Assembly (NCBI RefSeq): GCF_018101125.2
Contig: NZ_JAELVF020000001.1
Span: 62,001 to 126,000, forward strand
Reading direction: 5' to 3'
Length of the DNA stretch: 64,000 nucleotides
Source: Streptomyces tardus
Lineage (GTDB): Bacteria > Actinomycetota > Actinomycetes > Streptomycetales > Streptomycetaceae
A program made the position numbers and the translations under genes. Positions 26,740 through 37,247 of this stretch are shown here, piece by piece (within the stretch, counting starts at the first letter, position 1; every line of letters begins with the position of its first letter). The notes under the pieces are model-generated. The model was not told the origin of the DNA. It saw nothing but the letters and a program-made list of their open reading frames with translations, and ran no database searches.

Positions 26740-27858
26740 CTACTCGGTCGGCTCGGACGCGGCCAACTGACCACAGGCCCCGTCGATTTCCTGCCCTCTG
26801 GTGTCGCGAACCGTCGTCGGCACCCCGTGCGCACGCAGTGCCCGTACGAACTCCTGCTCGTCCTCCGGCCGGGAGGCGGTCCACTTGGAGCCGGGAGTGG
26901 GGTTGAGGGGGATCAGGTTGACGTGCACCCGCTTGCCCTTGAGGAGCCGGCCGAGCAGGTCGGCGCGCCACGCCTGGTCGTTGATGTCCCTGATCAGGGC
27001 GTACTCGATGGAGATCCGGCGACCGGACTTCGCCGCGTACTCCCACGCCGCGTCGAGCACCTCGCGGACCTTCCAGCGGGTGTTCACCGGGACGAGGGTG
27101 TCGCGCAGCTCGTCGTCGGGCGCATGCAGGGACACCGCGAGGCGGCACTTCAGCCCCTCGTCGGCGAAACGCAGCATCGCCGGCACGAGGCCGACGGTGG
27201 AGACCGTGATACCGCGCTGGGACAGGCCGAGGCCGTCGGGGGTGGGGTCGGTCAGCCGCCGGATCGATCCGAGCACCCGCTTGTAGTTGGCCAGCGGCTC
27301 GCCCATGCCCATGAAGACGATGTTGGAGAGGTTGGCGGGGCCGCCGGGGACCTCGCCGTCCCGCAGCGCCCGTACGCCGTCGACGATCTGGTGCACGATC
27401 TCGGCGGTGGAGAGGTTGCGGTCGAGGCCGGCCTGGCCGGTCGCGCAGAACGGGCAGTTCATCCCGCAGCCGGCCTGCGAGGAGATGCACATCGTGACCC
27501 GGTCCGGATAACGCATCAGCACCGACTCGACGAGGGTGCCGTCGTGCAGGCGCCAAAGCGTCTTGCGGGTGGTGTCCTCGTCGCAGGAGACGTGCCGCAC
27601 CACACTCATCAGCTCGGGCAGCAGCTCGTCCGCGAGCTTCTGACGCGCGCCGGCCGGAATGTCCGTCCACTGCTCGGGGTCCTGGGTGAACCGGGCGAAG
27701 TAGTGCTGCGAGAGCTGCTTCGCCCGGAACGGCTTCTCGCCCGTCGCGGCGACGGCTTCCTTGCGCTCGGCAGGACTCAGATCGGCGAGGTGCCGCGGGG
27801 GCTTCTTCGCGCCGCGGGGCGCGACAAACGTGAGCTCTCCGGGTTTCGGCGGGGCCAT
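26740..27858 (-). CDS. rlmN: Dual-specificity RNA methyltransferase RlmN
   Basis: RlmN is a radical-SAM enzyme that methylates C2 of A2503 in 23S rRNA and of A37 in some tRNAs. The 372-residue product has the CxxxCxxC iron-sulfur motif as CGMNCPFC, the SAM-binding GMGEPLANY, and the catalytic cysteine near the end in GACGQLA. The ATG at 27858 ([11 protein letters not shown]) has GGAGGAG nine bases upstream and is preferred to an upstream frame extension. It lies downstream of cdsA behind a hairpin and ends in its own hairpin. Confidence 0.95.
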   Translation of the reverse strand: MAPPKPGELTFVAPRGAKKPPRHLADLSPAERKEAVAATGEKPFRAKQLSQHYFARFTQDPEQWTDIPAGARQKLADELLPELMSVVRHVSCDEDTTRKTLWRLHDGTLVESVLMRYPDRVTMCISSQAGCGMNCPFCATGQAGLDRNLSTAEIVHQIVDGVRALRDGEVPGGPANLSNIVFMGMGEPLANYKRVLGSIRRLTDPTPDGLGLSQRGITVSTVGLVPAMLRFADEGLKCRLAVSLHAPDDELRDTLVPVNTRWKVREVLDAAWEYAAKSGRRISIEYALIRDINDQAWRADLLGRLLKGKRVHVNLIPLNPTPGSKWTASRPEDEQEFVRALRAHGVPTTVRDTRGQEIDGACGQLAASEPTE

Positions 27859-27997
27859 GAACGAAAACTCCTCCAACGAACGAGGCCCTACCGCGCTGCG
27901 ACCCGGCATCCCTCACGCGGCGCCTTCGCGGGCGCCGTCGAGGCGGTGGATGCCGGTGGACCCCTCAGAATCTCCCCGCGACCCGCGAGGAGCGACA

Positions 27998-28024
27998 AGG
28001 CCCGCCGACTGGAGCGGCGGGCCT
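27998..28024 (-). terminator. 10-bp hairpin after cdsA
   Basis: AGGCCCGCCG and CGGCGGGCCT pair around seven bases, 22 bases after the cdsA stop and before rlmN. Confidence 0.7.
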
Positions 28025-28045
28025 CACCAGGGTAACCGGTCGGGC

Positions 28046-29161
28046 TCAGCCCGATCCGACGAAGATCACCAGCAGCAGCCACACCACCGGAGCGGTCGGC
28101 AGCAACGAGTCCAACCGGTCCATGATCCCGCCGTGGCCCGGAAGAAGTGTCCCCATGTCCTTGATGCCCAGGTCACGCTTGATCATCGACTCGCCGAGGT
28201 CACCGAGAGTCGCGCTGGCGGCGACCGCGAAGCCCAGCAGCAGTCCCTGCCACCACCGGCCGTCGTCGATGGCGAAATGCATACAGAGCGCACCCGCCAC
28301 CATGGCGAACGTCACCGCGCCGAGCAGTCCCTCGCGGGTCTTGCCGGGGCTGATGCGCGGCGCGAGCTTGCGCCTGCCGAAGCGCCAACCCACCGCGTAC
28401 GCGCCGGTGTCGCTGACGATCGTCAGCACCAGGAAGGTCATCACCCGCCACGGGCCGTCGTCGGCGGCGAGCATCAGCGCCACGAAGGTGGCCAGGAAGG
28501 GGACGTAGAACGCGGCGAAGACCCCCGCGCTCACGTCCTTGAGAAACCCCTCCGGCGCCTCGGCCATGCGCCAGGCCAGCAGCGCGAGCACGGTGAGCGC
28601 CATCACCACCCAGGCGCCCTCGGCGCCCCGTACGTACCCCGCGATCACCATCGCGGCACCGCCGACGGCGAGCGGGATCAGAGGCGCCCTGATGCCGCGA
28701 CGCTCCTCCAGCCGGCTGGTGAGCTCCCAGAGTCCGACCGCCACGGCGACCACGAGGACCCCGACGAAAATTTCCTTCACCAGGAAGAGCGAGGCCACGA
28801 TCACCACGCCGAGACCGACACCGACCCCTATCGCGGCCCGCAGATCACGGCCCGCGCGCTTCTTGCCACCGGGCTTCCCGGCGGCCGGCCGGGGGGTGGC
28901 CGCACCGTCGGGCACGCGCGGGCTCCGGTCGCCGCCACCGCCGAGCGGGGCGCCGACCGGGCCGCCGGGCGCGGGCTGCCGGCTGTCACTCTCGTGACCG
29001 TCCCGGGCTCCGCCGTCGGACGGGGTCGACATGGGTCCTCCTGACCAGGGCTTCGCGGTGCCTCGCGCGCTGGGCGAGACTGCCGTCGGCTGTGCGGAAC
29101 CCTGGTCGGGGGGACCCCGGAATCCGGCGGGCGGGTTCGCTCCCCAGGATGAGTCGTTCAC
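28046..29161 (-). CDS. cdsA: Phosphatidate cytidylyltransferase
   Basis: CdsA makes CDP-diacylglycerol from phosphatidate and CTP, the branch point of phospholipid synthesis in the membrane. The 371-residue product has a long soluble, proline/glycine-rich N-terminal tail of about 110 residues, then some eight helices. The family signature is intact: SDTGAYAVGWRFGRRKLAP, then SPGKTREG, and near the end KRDLGIKDMGTLLPGHGGIM with DRLDS. The start GTG 29161 (MNDSSWGANPP) fits my memory of Streptomyces CdsA; an internal ATG near 29032 would remove part of the tail. It follows frr by 38 bases. Confidence 0.93.
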   Translation of the reverse strand: MNDSSWGANPPAGFRGPPDQGSAQPTAVSPSARGTAKPWSGGPMSTPSDGGARDGHESDSRQPAPGGPVGAPLGGGGDRSPRVPDGAATPRPAAGKPGGKKRAGRDLRAAIGVGVGLGVVIVASLFLVKEIFVGVLVVAVAVGLWELTSRLEERRGIRAPLIPLAVGGAAMVIAGYVRGAEGAWVVMALTVLALLAWRMAEAPEGFLKDVSAGVFAAFYVPFLATFVALMLAADDGPWRVMTFLVLTIVSDTGAYAVGWRFGRRKLAPRISPGKTREGLLGAVTFAMVAGALCMHFAIDDGRWWQGLLLGFAVAASATLGDLGESMIKRDLGIKDMGTLLPGHGGIMDRLDSLLPTAPVVWLLLVIFVGSG

Positions 29162-29199
29162 TTGATGGCAGCCCTAAATCTCTTGCAGCCCGAGTCGCC

Positions 29200-29757
29200 T
29201 CAGACTTCGAGCAGCTCTGCTTCCTTGTGCTTGAGCAACTCGTCCACCTGCGCCGCGTACTTCGAGGTGGTGTCGTCCAGCTCCTTCTCGGCGCGGCGGC
29301 CCTCGTCCTCGCCGACGTCGCCGTCCTTGACCGCCTTGTCGATGGTCTCCTTGGCCTTGCGACGGATGCTGCGGATCGCGATCTTGGCGTCCTCGGCCTT
29401 CGCCTTGGCGACCTTGATGAACTCCTTGCGGCGGTCCTGGGTCAGCTCGGGGAAGTTCACCCGGATGATATTGCCGTCGTTGGACGGGTTGACGCCGAGG
29501 TCGGAGTCGCGGATGGCCTGCTCGATGTTGCGCAGCGCGCTCTTGTCGAACGGGGTCACCACGGCCATGCGCGGCTCGGGCACCGAGAACGACGCCAGCT
29601 GGTTGATCGGGGTCGGGGCACCGTAGTACTCCGCCACGATCTTGTTGAACATCGCCGGGTGGGCACGGCCCGTACGGATCGCGGCGAAGTCCTCCTTGGC
29701 GACGACGACCGCCTTCTCCATCTTCTCCTCGGCTTCGAGGAGGGTCTCTTCGATCAC
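29200..29757 (-). CDS. frr: Ribosome recycling factor
   Basis: This 185-residue factor works with EF-G to split post-termination ribosomes. The sequence begins [17 protein letters not shown] and carries the conserved [14 protein letters not shown], the hinge, [13 protein letters not shown] and the C-terminal helix bundle ending [12 protein letters not shown]. The length is exactly the family norm. The GTG at 29757 has AGGAG about seven bases upstream; an adjacent upstream GTG gives one more valine. It stands in the usual rpsB-tsf-pyrH-frr-cdsA order. Confidence 0.97.
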   Translation of the reverse strand: MIEETLLEAEEKMEKAVVVAKEDFAAIRTGRAHPAMFNKIVAEYYGAPTPINQLASFSVPEPRMAVVTPFDKSALRNIEQAIRDSDLGVNPSNDGNIIRVNFPELTQDRRKEFIKVAKAKAEDAKIAIRSIRRKAKETIDKAVKDGDVGEDEGRRAEKELDDTTSKYAAQVDELLKHKEAELLEV

Positions 29758-29974
29758 CACGTGCTCCTGGGTTCGATGACTGAGCGGGTAGGAAAGGTGT
29801 GACTCGGGTCGGACGGCGGGGTCACGCACCGGCCACGTCCCTTGCGGGACACTTCGGTTGCCGACCGTTCGTAGACCGTACCCGCGCGGTGTCCGGCCGG
29901 CGGGCGAGTCGCTCGGAACCGAACCGCGAAGGCGGCACCGGCCCCAAGTTGCCGCTGTGGTACGGCTCGTGGCG

Positions 29975-30844
<870 letters not shown>

Positions 30845-30961
30845 TCAGCTGTGGCGCTCCGCACGGGCTCGGACGCGGTGTCCGGCCCGGTCAGAGCTGC
30901 CGGATCGACCCTATCGGGTCGGTCTCCGATCACCTCACCGGCTACGGCGTAAGCGAGACGG

Positions 30962-31795
30962 TCAGGCACCGACGCGGAAGCGGGCGAAGTGCTTCAGCGA
31001 AACGCCGGCCTCGTCCAGAACCTTCTGGACCGACTTCTTGTTGTCCTTGGCGAACGGCTGGTCCAGAAGGCAGTTCTCCTTCAGGAAGCCGAAGACACGA
31101 CCCTCGACGATCTTGGGCAGAGCAGCCTCGGGCTTGCCCTCCTCCTTGGCGGTCGCCTCGGCGACGTGACGCTCGTGCGCCAGCGTCTCCGCCGGAACGT
31201 CCTCGCGGGAGAGGTACTTCGGCGAGAACGCGGCGATGTGCTGCGCCACGTCCTTGGCGATCTCGGCGTTCTCCTTGTCCAGCTCCACGAGCACACCCAC
31301 CTGCGGCGGCAGGTCGGGCATGGTGCGGTGCAGGTAGGAAGCGACGAAGCCGCCGGAGAACTGGGCGAAGCGGTCGAGCACGATCTTCTCGCCGAGCTCG
31401 GCGTTCTTCGCGTCGACGTAGGCCTGCACGGTCTGGCCGTCGAGCTCCGAGGCGAGCAGCGCGGCGAGGTCGGCCGGCTTGGTGGCGGCCACGTGCGCGG
31501 CGAGGGCGCTCGCGGCAGCCTGGAACTTGTCGCCCTTGGCGACGAAGTCCGTCTCACACTTCAGCTCGACCAGCACACCGGAGGTGGCGTCCTCGGCGAT
31601 GAGGGAGACGACGGCGCCGTTGGAGGCGGTGCGGGACTCGCGCTTGGCGACGCCCTTCTGGCCCTTGACCCGCAGGACCTCGATGGCCTTGTCGACGTTG
31701 CCGTCGGCCTCGTCGAGGGCCTTCTTGCAGTCCATCATGCCGGCGCCGGTCTGCTCACGGAGCTTCTTGACGTCAGCGGCGGTGTAGTTCGCCAT
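30962..31795 (-). CDS. tsf: Translation elongation factor Ts
   Basis: EF-Ts (277 residues) recycles GDP from EF-Tu. It begins MANYTAADVKKLREQTGAGM with MDCKKALDEADGN, then the conserved core including CETDFVAKGDKFQ, used for EF-Tu contact. The length and whole domain structure match actinobacterial EF-Ts. The start is fixed by the universal N-terminus. It follows rpsB across a 217-base gap that holds a very strong hairpin. Confidence 0.97.
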   Translation of the reverse strand: MANYTAADVKKLREQTGAGMMDCKKALDEADGNVDKAIEVLRVKGQKGVAKRESRTASNGAVVSLIAEDATSGVLVELKCETDFVAKGDKFQAAASALAAHVAATKPADLAALLASELDGQTVQAYVDAKNAELGEKIVLDRFAQFSGGFVASYLHRTMPDLPPQVGVLVELDKENAEIAKDVAQHIAAFSPKYLSREDVPAETLAHERHVAEATAKEEGKPEAALPKIVEGRVFGFLKENCLLDQPFAKDNKKSVQKVLDEAGVSLKHFARFRVGA

Positions 31796-31972
31796 CCTTC
31801 AGTTCCTTTGGTGTCCACTGGGCCCGTACGGCGCTCGGCGCTCGATGGGCTCGTCGGTCATGAGGTCGCCGTCACGGTCGGCTGGACGGCCGCCTCCCCG
31901 GTCGGGGGGGGCGGCGTCTGGCGCAGAGTGGCGCCTGCCGGAGTCCGCTCGGCGGAGGAAAGTGGTTCGAGT

Positions 31973-32002
31973 GGGGCGGGGCACCACCGGGTGCCCCGCC
32001 CC
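31973..32002 (-). terminator. 13-bp perfect hairpin between rpsB and tsf
   Basis: GGGGCGGGGCACC and GGTGCCCCGCCCC pair perfectly around a four-base loop, ten bases past the rpsB stop. It is a strong intra-operon attenuator candidate, as known between these genes in E. coli. Confidence 0.85.
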
Positions 32003-32012
32003 AACGCGCAGA

Positions 32013-32978
32013 TCAGGCCTGCTCAGCCGGCTTCTCGGCCTCGTCGGCCTTGGGCGCCTCGTCAGCCTTCGGGGCTTCGGCAGCCTCGTCAGCCTTGGGG
32101 GCGTCCTCGACCTTCGCCTCGTCAGCCTTCGGAGCTTCTTCAGCCTTGGGGGCGTCTTCGGCCTTGGCCTCGTCAGCCTTCGGAGCGTCCTCGCTCTTCT
32201 TGGCTTCGCCCTCACCCTCGAGCAGGTCGCGCTCCCACTCCGGCAGCGGCTCGGCGGCCTTCTCGCCACCCTTGGCCTCGGCGGCACCGGAGCGGGCGAT
32301 CAGACCCTCGGCGACCGCGTCCGCGATCACACGGGTGAGCAGCGTGACGGAGCGGATCGCGTCGTCGTTGCCCGGGATCTTGTAGTCGACCTCGTCCGGG
32401 TCGCAGTTGGTGTCGAGGATCGCGACGACCGGGATGCGGAGCTTGCGCGCCTCACCGACGGCAATGTGCTCCTTCTTGGTGTCCACGATCCACACGGCGC
32501 TGGGCACCTTGGCCATGTCGCGGATACCGCCGAGGGTCTTCTCCAGCTTCGCCTTCTCACGGGAGAGGACGAGCAGCTCCTTCTTGGTGAGGCCGGAGGC
32601 GGCCACATCCTCGAAGTCGATCTGCTCGAGCTCCTTGAGGCGCTGCAGCCTCTTGTGGACGGTGGAGAAGTTGGTCAGCATGCCGCCGAGCCAGCGCTGG
32701 TTGACGTAGGGCATGCCCACGCGCGTGGCCTGCTCGGCAATGGCCTCCTGGGCCTGCTTCTTGGTGCCGACGAACATGATCGAACCGCCGTGGGCGACGG
32801 TCTGCTTGACGAACTCGTAGGCGCGGTCGATGTACGACAGCGACTGGAGCAGGTCGATGATGTAGATGCCGTTGCGCTCGGTGAAGATGAACCGCTTCAT
32901 CTTCGGGTTCCAGCGACGGGTCTGGTGACCGAAGTGGACGCCGCTCTCCAGCAGCTCCCGCATCGTGACGACGGCCAT
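32013..32978 (-). CDS. rpsB: 30S ribosomal protein S2
   Basis: S2 (321 residues) is a small-subunit protein with the typical start [20 protein letters not shown] and the motifs [16 protein letters not shown] and [10 protein letters not shown]. The ATG has AAGGAG seven bases upstream. The body ends near residue 250. The remaining 65 or so residues are a lysine/glutamate/alanine tail built from repeated PKADEA and [10 protein letters not shown] units, longer than in most bacteria but known in Streptomyces. The upstream gap of 294 bases toward the M23 gene presumably holds its promoter and any S2 autoregulatory leader; no sequence motif there is clear apart from the DnaA boxes. Confidence 0.97.
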   Translation of the reverse strand: MAVVTMRELLESGVHFGHQTRRWNPKMKRFIFTERNGIYIIDLLQSLSYIDRAYEFVKQTVAHGGSIMFVGTKKQAQEAIAEQATRVGMPYVNQRWLGGMLTNFSTVHKRLQRLKELEQIDFEDVAASGLTKKELLVLSREKAKLEKTLGGIRDMAKVPSAVWIVDTKKEHIAVGEARKLRIPVVAILDTNCDPDEVDYKIPGNDDAIRSVTLLTRVIADAVAEGLIARSGAAEAKGGEKAAEPLPEWERDLLEGEGEAKKSEDAPKADEAKAEDAPKAEEAPKADEAKVEDAPKADEAAEAPKADEAPKADEAEKPAEQA

Positions 32979-33203
32979 GGCCGTTCTCCTTGTGGTACTC
33001 GGTTGTCAGCGCCGCCGGGATGGCGAGCGCTCCTGGCGCCCCTGCGCGTGGCTGCCCGCGATACCGCCCGGAGTGAGGGCGATTCGAGGGACCGAGCGAC
33101 GCGGCCACCTTCGCGAGGTGGCGGGGCGCGCGAAGTCGACCCGATGACCCGGGTCGCCTTCAGAAGTGTACGGGACCCCCGCGGCACCTGACGCCACGGT
33201 GAG

Positions 33204-33230
33204 TTTTCCACAACTGGGCAGTTGTCCACA
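33204..33230 (+). promoter_or_regulatory. Two DnaA boxes, 18 bp apart, before the M23 peptidase gene
   Basis: TTTTCCACA (33204-33212) and TTGTCCACA (33222-33230) lie in the same orientation, with ACAACT-GGGC-AGTTGT palindrome between. TTGTCCACA is the preferred Streptomyces DnaA box. They are 43 bases from the downstream GTG. Confidence 0.65.
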
Positions 33231-33272
33231 GATTCCACCCGAACCGCCCAAGTCATCTGAGGCAGTGTCAGA

Positions 33273-34214
33273 GTGCTGGGCATGTGGCTCTCTCTTCTTG
33301 CCGCCCTCAGCGCGGCGTTCTCCCTGGTCTGGCCGCTGTCCGAGGTCCGGGTCGAGCGCCGCTTCGAGCCGCCTCCGAAGCCGTGGGCCGCGGGTCACCG
33401 GGGAGTGGATCTGGCGGGCCCGGCAGGGCAGGAGGTGTTCGCATCAGGCCCCGGGACTGTCGCCTTCGCCGGCACAGTGGCAAACCGAGGGGTGGTCTCG
33501 CTGGTGCTCGACGGCAGCGGGAGCCCTCCGCTGCGCACGACGTACGAGCCGGTGGAGCCCGAAGTGAGCGCGGGCGAGCGGGTGTCGGCAGGACAGCCCG
33601 TCGGCACGCTGCAGGCCGGAGCCGCTCACTGCGGCCGTCGCGTCTGCCTCCACTGGGGCCTGCTCCGCGGGAAGCGCTACCTCGATCCACTGGCGCACGT
33701 ACGGCCCGTCCGCCCCGTCCTGCTACCGGTGCCTTCGTCCGGGCCGGCACTGCCCGAGTATGCGCCGACACAGGCAGCGGGCGGCTCAGGAGCCGAGGGC
33801 GGGGGTCGGGGTCGCGGGGAGGGCGGGCACCTTGGAGAGGCCGGGCGTCGCGCGGAGGGCGGGCACCTTGGGGAGGGCGGCTCTGCCGGCGGTATCGGCG
33901 GTGTCGACCGGCGCCGACCGGCGGGCGAAGACCCGTCGGAGCCCGTCGGAGCGATCTTGGATCGCAGACAACAGGCCGGCGGCCAACGCCGCCTGAGCTC
34001 GGAGAGCCTCGCCCTGGCCGGGCCGGCTCTGGCCCTCACGGTTGCCGCACTGTGGGCCGGCTCCCGAGTCCGCGCCGAGACCACGCGGCCAACGAAGGAC
34101 ACCGAACCGTCTCGTACCAGAAGGCGGGGCAGAGTCCGGCGGACCTCTAGCCCGCCGCCCCGGGGCGCTCGCCCCGCACGCCGTGCAGCGCCATCGCCAC
34201 GGCCGCCTCCGTAA
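33273..34214 (+). CDS. M23 family peptidase-like secreted or membrane protein
   Basis: This protein has a LytM/M23 domain: the first zinc ligands are in HRGVDLAGPAG and the last histidine in CLHWGLLRG, with AGERVSAGQPVGTL between. The hydrophobic start MWLSLLAALSAAFSLVWPL is a signal peptide or anchor. In bacteria the family cleaves or regulates peptidoglycan. The GTG at 33273 and ATG at 33282 are both possible. The region after about residue 165 is low-complexity, with a 36-base tandem repeat (GEGGHLGEAGRR-like) and then a possible membrane helix (SLALAGPALALTVAALWAGS). The last 68 bases overlap the opposing TetR gene, so the true C-terminus may be shorter or frameshifted. Confidence 0.8.
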   Translation: MLGMWLSLLAALSAAFSLVWPLSEVRVERRFEPPPKPWAAGHRGVDLAGPAGQEVFASGPGTVAFAGTVANRGVVSLVLDGSGSPPLRTTYEPVEPEVSAGERVSAGQPVGTLQAGAAHCGRRVCLHWGLLRGKRYLDPLAHVRPVRPVLLPVPSSGPALPEYAPTQAAGGSGAEGGGRGRGEGGHLGEAGRRAEGGHLGEGGSAGGIGGVDRRRPAGEDPSEPVGAILDRRQQAGGQRRLSSESLALAGPALALTVAALWAGSRVRAETTRPTKDTEPSRTRRRGRVRRTSSPPPRGARPARRAAPSPRPPP

Positions 34215-34749
34215 CCTCGGAGCCTGGCTCCGCGACACCGAGCTCGATACGGCGCACGGCCGCGTCCACCACGCCCTGCAGCAGCATCGCCGCAAGCCTC
34301 GGCTGCCGATGGCCGAGTTCCTCCAGCGCTTGGACGGTCATGGCGATCAGCCCGCCGTGTGCGGCGCGAATCTTCTCCCGGGCGCCCTGGTCCAGCTCAC
34401 TGGCGGAGATGGCGACCACTGCCCGGTGGCGTCGGTCGCCCACCAGCGCGAGCTGGGTGCGAACATACGCCTCGATCTGCGCTTCGGCGCTGGTGGCCGA
34501 CTGCATCGCCATTTCCACCTCGGCGGCCCAGATCGGGAAATCGACCGCGCACAGCTCCTCGACGACAGCGGCGCGCGAGCGAAAGTACTCGTAGACGGAG
34601 GAGCGGGCGAGGCCCGTACGCTCGGCGAGCGCCGGAAAGGTCAGCGCCTCCGTGCCGCCTTCCGACAGCAGTGACCTCGCAGCGTCCAGGAGGGCGCCGC
34701 GCTGCATCGTCCGGTGCTCGGCCACCGAGGCCGCTCGAATCCTGGGCAC
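34147..34749 (-). CDS. TetR-family transcriptional regulator
   Basis: This is a 200-residue one-component regulator. The N-terminal helix-turn-helix reads LTFPALAERTGLARSSVYEY followed by FRSRAAVVEELC; the C-terminal two thirds is an all-helical ligand domain. The GTG at 34749 has AAGG seven bases upstream. It precedes whiG's terminator side on the same strand and converges with the M23 gene. The ligand and targets are unknown. A relative is conserved next to whiG in Streptomyces as I recall. Confidence 0.9.
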   Translation of the reverse strand: MPRIRAASVAEHRTMQRGALLDAARSLLSEGGTEALTFPALAERTGLARSSVYEYFRSRAAVVEELCAVDFPIWAAEVEMAMQSATSAEAQIEAYVRTQLALVGDRRHRAVVAISASELDQGAREKIRAAHGGLIAMTVQALEELGHRQPRLAAMLLQGVVDAAVRRIELGVAEPGSEVTEAAVAMALHGVRGERPGAAG

Positions 34750-34854
34750 GCTCCCACCTTAGATAAAGCGACCAGCTCGACGAAAGCCCCGGAGCACACA
34801 CGTCACTGCCGCACCCTGCACGCAGTCCTGCCGCACCGCAGTGCACCGACAGCG

Positions 34855-35676
34855 TCACCCCGCCACATCGGCCATCTTCGCGCGCAGCTGAAGCACCGAC
34901 TTGGTGTGGATCTGACTCACCCGGCTCTCTGTGACACCGAGGACGGCACCGATCTCCGCGAGCGTCAGACCCTCGTAGTAGTAGAGGGTGACGACGGTCT
35001 TCTCCCGGTTGGGAAGAGTGTTGATCGCCCGAGCGAGCAATCTCTTCACCTCTCGCCCCTCGGCGATCTCCACGGGATTGTCGGCGGCGGTGTCCTCCAA
35101 CGTGTCCATCAGGCTCAGCCGGTCACCACCCTCCGCACCGACGTGGAGCAGTTCCTCCAGCGCCACCACGTTGGCCAGCGAGAGCTGGCTGAAGACACTG
35201 TGCAACTCCTCGACGCCGACCCCCATCTCGGCCGCCACCTCCGCCTCACTCGGCGTCCGGCGCAGGGCGGCCTCCAACGTGGCGTACGCCCGCTCGACCG
35301 CCCTCGCCTTCTGCCGCACCGAACGGGGAATCCAGTCCATCGCGCGGAGCTCGTCGATCATCGCGCCGCGGATTCTGGAGATCGCGTAGGTCTCGAACTT
35401 GATGGCGCGATCGAGATCGAACTTCTCGATCGCGTCGATGAGTCCGAACACTCCGGAGGAGACGAAGTCGGCCTGCTCGACGTTGGGCGGGAGGCCGACG
35501 CTGACCCGCCCGGCGACGTACTTGACCAACGGCGAGTAGTGCAGGATCAGTTGCTCGCGCAGATTCTCGTCCCCGGTGCCCTTGTACCGCTCCCACAGCT
35601 CCTCCAACGTGGTGGGCGCGGGACGCGGCGCGGCTGCTGGCGCCATACGTGTGGAGACGGGGGTCTGGTGGGGCAT
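34855..35676 (-). CDS. whiG: RNA polymerase sigma factor WhiG
   Basis: WhiG is the sporulation sigma factor of Streptomyces aerial hyphae, a FliA-type sigma-70 (273 residues). Region 2 is clear in [20 protein letters not shown] and [18 protein letters not shown], region 3 in [19 protein letters not shown], and region 4 in [20 protein letters not shown]. It directs early sporulation genes such as whiI and whiH. The ATG at 35676 has AGGTGA just upstream. The gene marks the host as a developing streptomycete. A 284-base gap separates it from dprA. Confidence 0.95.
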   Translation of the reverse strand: MPHQTPVSTRMAPAAAPRPAPTTLEELWERYKGTGDENLREQLILHYSPLVKYVAGRVSVGLPPNVEQADFVSSGVFGLIDAIEKFDLDRAIKFETYAISRIRGAMIDELRAMDWIPRSVRQKARAVERAYATLEAALRRTPSEAEVAAEMGVGVEELHSVFSQLSLANVVALEELLHVGAEGGDRLSLMDTLEDTAADNPVEIAEGREVKRLLARAINTLPNREKTVVTLYYYEGLTLAEIGAVLGVTESRVSQIHTKSVLQLRAKMADVAG

Positions 35677-35790
35677 TCGTCACCTGGAGCAGTTCTGCCG
35701 TGGTTGAGGCGTCAGCGGAGGGTGCCGGAGTACCGGGCGGCGGCATCGGCGGGCCGGTGGTCTGACGCCGGGGTCATTCACCAGGGGCTG

Positions 35791-35810
35791 ACGTGGTGGG
35801 GGAACCACGT
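35791..35810 (-). terminator. Small hairpin after dprA
   Basis: ACGTGGT pairs with ACCACGT around six purines, between dprA and whiG. Short; may be a regulatory palindrome rather than a terminator. Confidence 0.4.
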
Positions 35811-35960
35811 GAGCGTAACGTGATCAATCGACCACAACCGGCGAGGAACCTTCCATCCGACATCCGCAGATACGTTCTTCGCCCCGCACCCTGGTGGTAC
35901 ACGCAAGCCGGCTGACCTCGTCCGCGCGGTCCCGAAGTCCACCGAACTGCGTGCATGACC

Positions 35961-37247
35961 TCACCTTTTCACTGAATCGCCGCAGTTCAAGGACCGTTCG
36001 GTCACCCGTTGGTGGTCCTCGCACGTACGTGTGAGCTGCCAGTGACCTCCCTGGCGTTCGACAAAACCGAGGGTGCCGAGCTCCAGCAGCCTGGCGTGCA
36101 CCTCCGGCTCGACCATGCGAAGCCGCCGGGAAAGGCTCAGCGCTGTAACGGCCGTACGGGCGGGCAGCGCCTCCAGGACCTCCCGGCAGCGCGGATGCAG
36201 CAGGTCCCGAGGCAGAACAGCACCCTCCTGCCTGGGCGCGAGCTCGCCGATGTCCCCGATGAGCTCGATGACCTCCGCCGCACTGGTGACCAACTCTCCC
36301 TCCTCGCGCAGCAGTCGGTGCACTCCCGCCGAGAGCTGGGAGGTCACGGGCCCCGGCACTCCCATCACATACCTCCCGAGCTCCGCGGCTCGGCGGGCGG
36401 TCACCAGCGAGCCGCTGCGCACCTGGGCCTCGACCACCACCGTCCCGCGGGTGAGCGCCGCGATCAGCCGGTTGCGCTCGAGGAACCGGCTCCGGGTGGG
36501 GTGAGCGCCGAGCGGGAGCTCTGCGACGAGCACGCCTCTCTCGGCGATGCGGGCGATCAGCTCGCCGTTGGACGCCGGATAGGCACGGTCGACTCCGCAG
36601 GCGAGCACTCCGATCGTCAGCCCTTCCGCTGCCAGCACCCCGCGGTGCGCGGCGCCGTCGACGCCGAAGGCGGCACCGGACGTCACGCACCAACCGCGGT
36701 CGGCCAGCTCGGCCGAGAGCTGCGCGGCGACCTGCAACCCGTACCCGGAACAGGCACGCGCGCCCACCACGGCGGCCGACCGCAGTGCGGCGAACCGCAG
36801 CGAGCATCTGCCACGCACCCAGAGCCCCACTGGCCGTGCCTCGCCCAGATCGTCCAGCTGCACTGGCCACTCCCGGTCTCCCGGGCACAGGAACCGGCCA
36901 CCCAGCGCGGCGACCTCCGCCAGCTCCTCCTCGGGCCTGGCCTCCTCGATACGCGTCTGCCAGGTGCTCAGTCGACGCTCACCGACCCCCGGAAGCGGCC
37001 GGCCCTCGCACAATGCGCCATAGACCCACTGCGCCCCCTGCTCAGCCAGCAGCTGTCCCAGCCGTACGTCCCCCGGCTCCGCCGCCCTCGTCAACGCGGC
37101 ACGGGCACAGCGCTCGGCCAACAGGACGCTCTCCGCGGGGTCTTCGTGCCGCGAGGTGTCCGGCTCACCGGCGACACCGCCCTGCGCGGGCAGCCCGACA
37201 CCGCCGCCCTCGCCCCGTGCCGGCAGCCCCACGCCCTCGGCACTCAC
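35961..37247 (-). CDS. dprA: DNA-processing protein DprA
   Basis: DprA (428 residues) loads RecA on incoming single-stranded DNA in transformation; in Streptomyces its physiological role is unclear. The Rossmann-like DprA domain shows AVVGARACSGYGLQVA, TSGAAFGVDGAAHRGVL, GVLACGVDRAYPASN and FLERNRLIAALTRGTVVVEA, followed by a C-terminal winged helix around LEALPARTAVTALSLSRRL. The GTG at 37247 is chosen because it overlaps the comM stop as GTGA. The frame is open far upstream antisense-like through comM but without family similarity. Nearby comM and yraN form the usual trio. Confidence 0.93.
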   Translation of the reverse strand: MSAEGVGLPARGEGGGVGLPAQGGVAGEPDTSRHEDPAESVLLAERCARAALTRAAEPGDVRLGQLLAEQGAQWVYGALCEGRPLPGVGERRLSTWQTRIEEARPEEELAEVAALGGRFLCPGDREWPVQLDDLGEARPVGLWVRGRCSLRFAALRSAAVVGARACSGYGLQVAAQLSAELADRGWCVTSGAAFGVDGAAHRGVLAAEGLTIGVLACGVDRAYPASNGELIARIAERGVLVAELPLGAHPTRSRFLERNRLIAALTRGTVVVEAQVRSGSLVTARRAAELGRYVMGVPGPVTSQLSAGVHRLLREEGELVTSAAEVIELIGDIGELAPRQEGAVLPRDLLHPRCREVLEALPARTAVTALSLSRRLRMVEPEVHARLLELGTLGFVERQGGHWQLTRTCEDHQRVTERSLNCGDSVKR

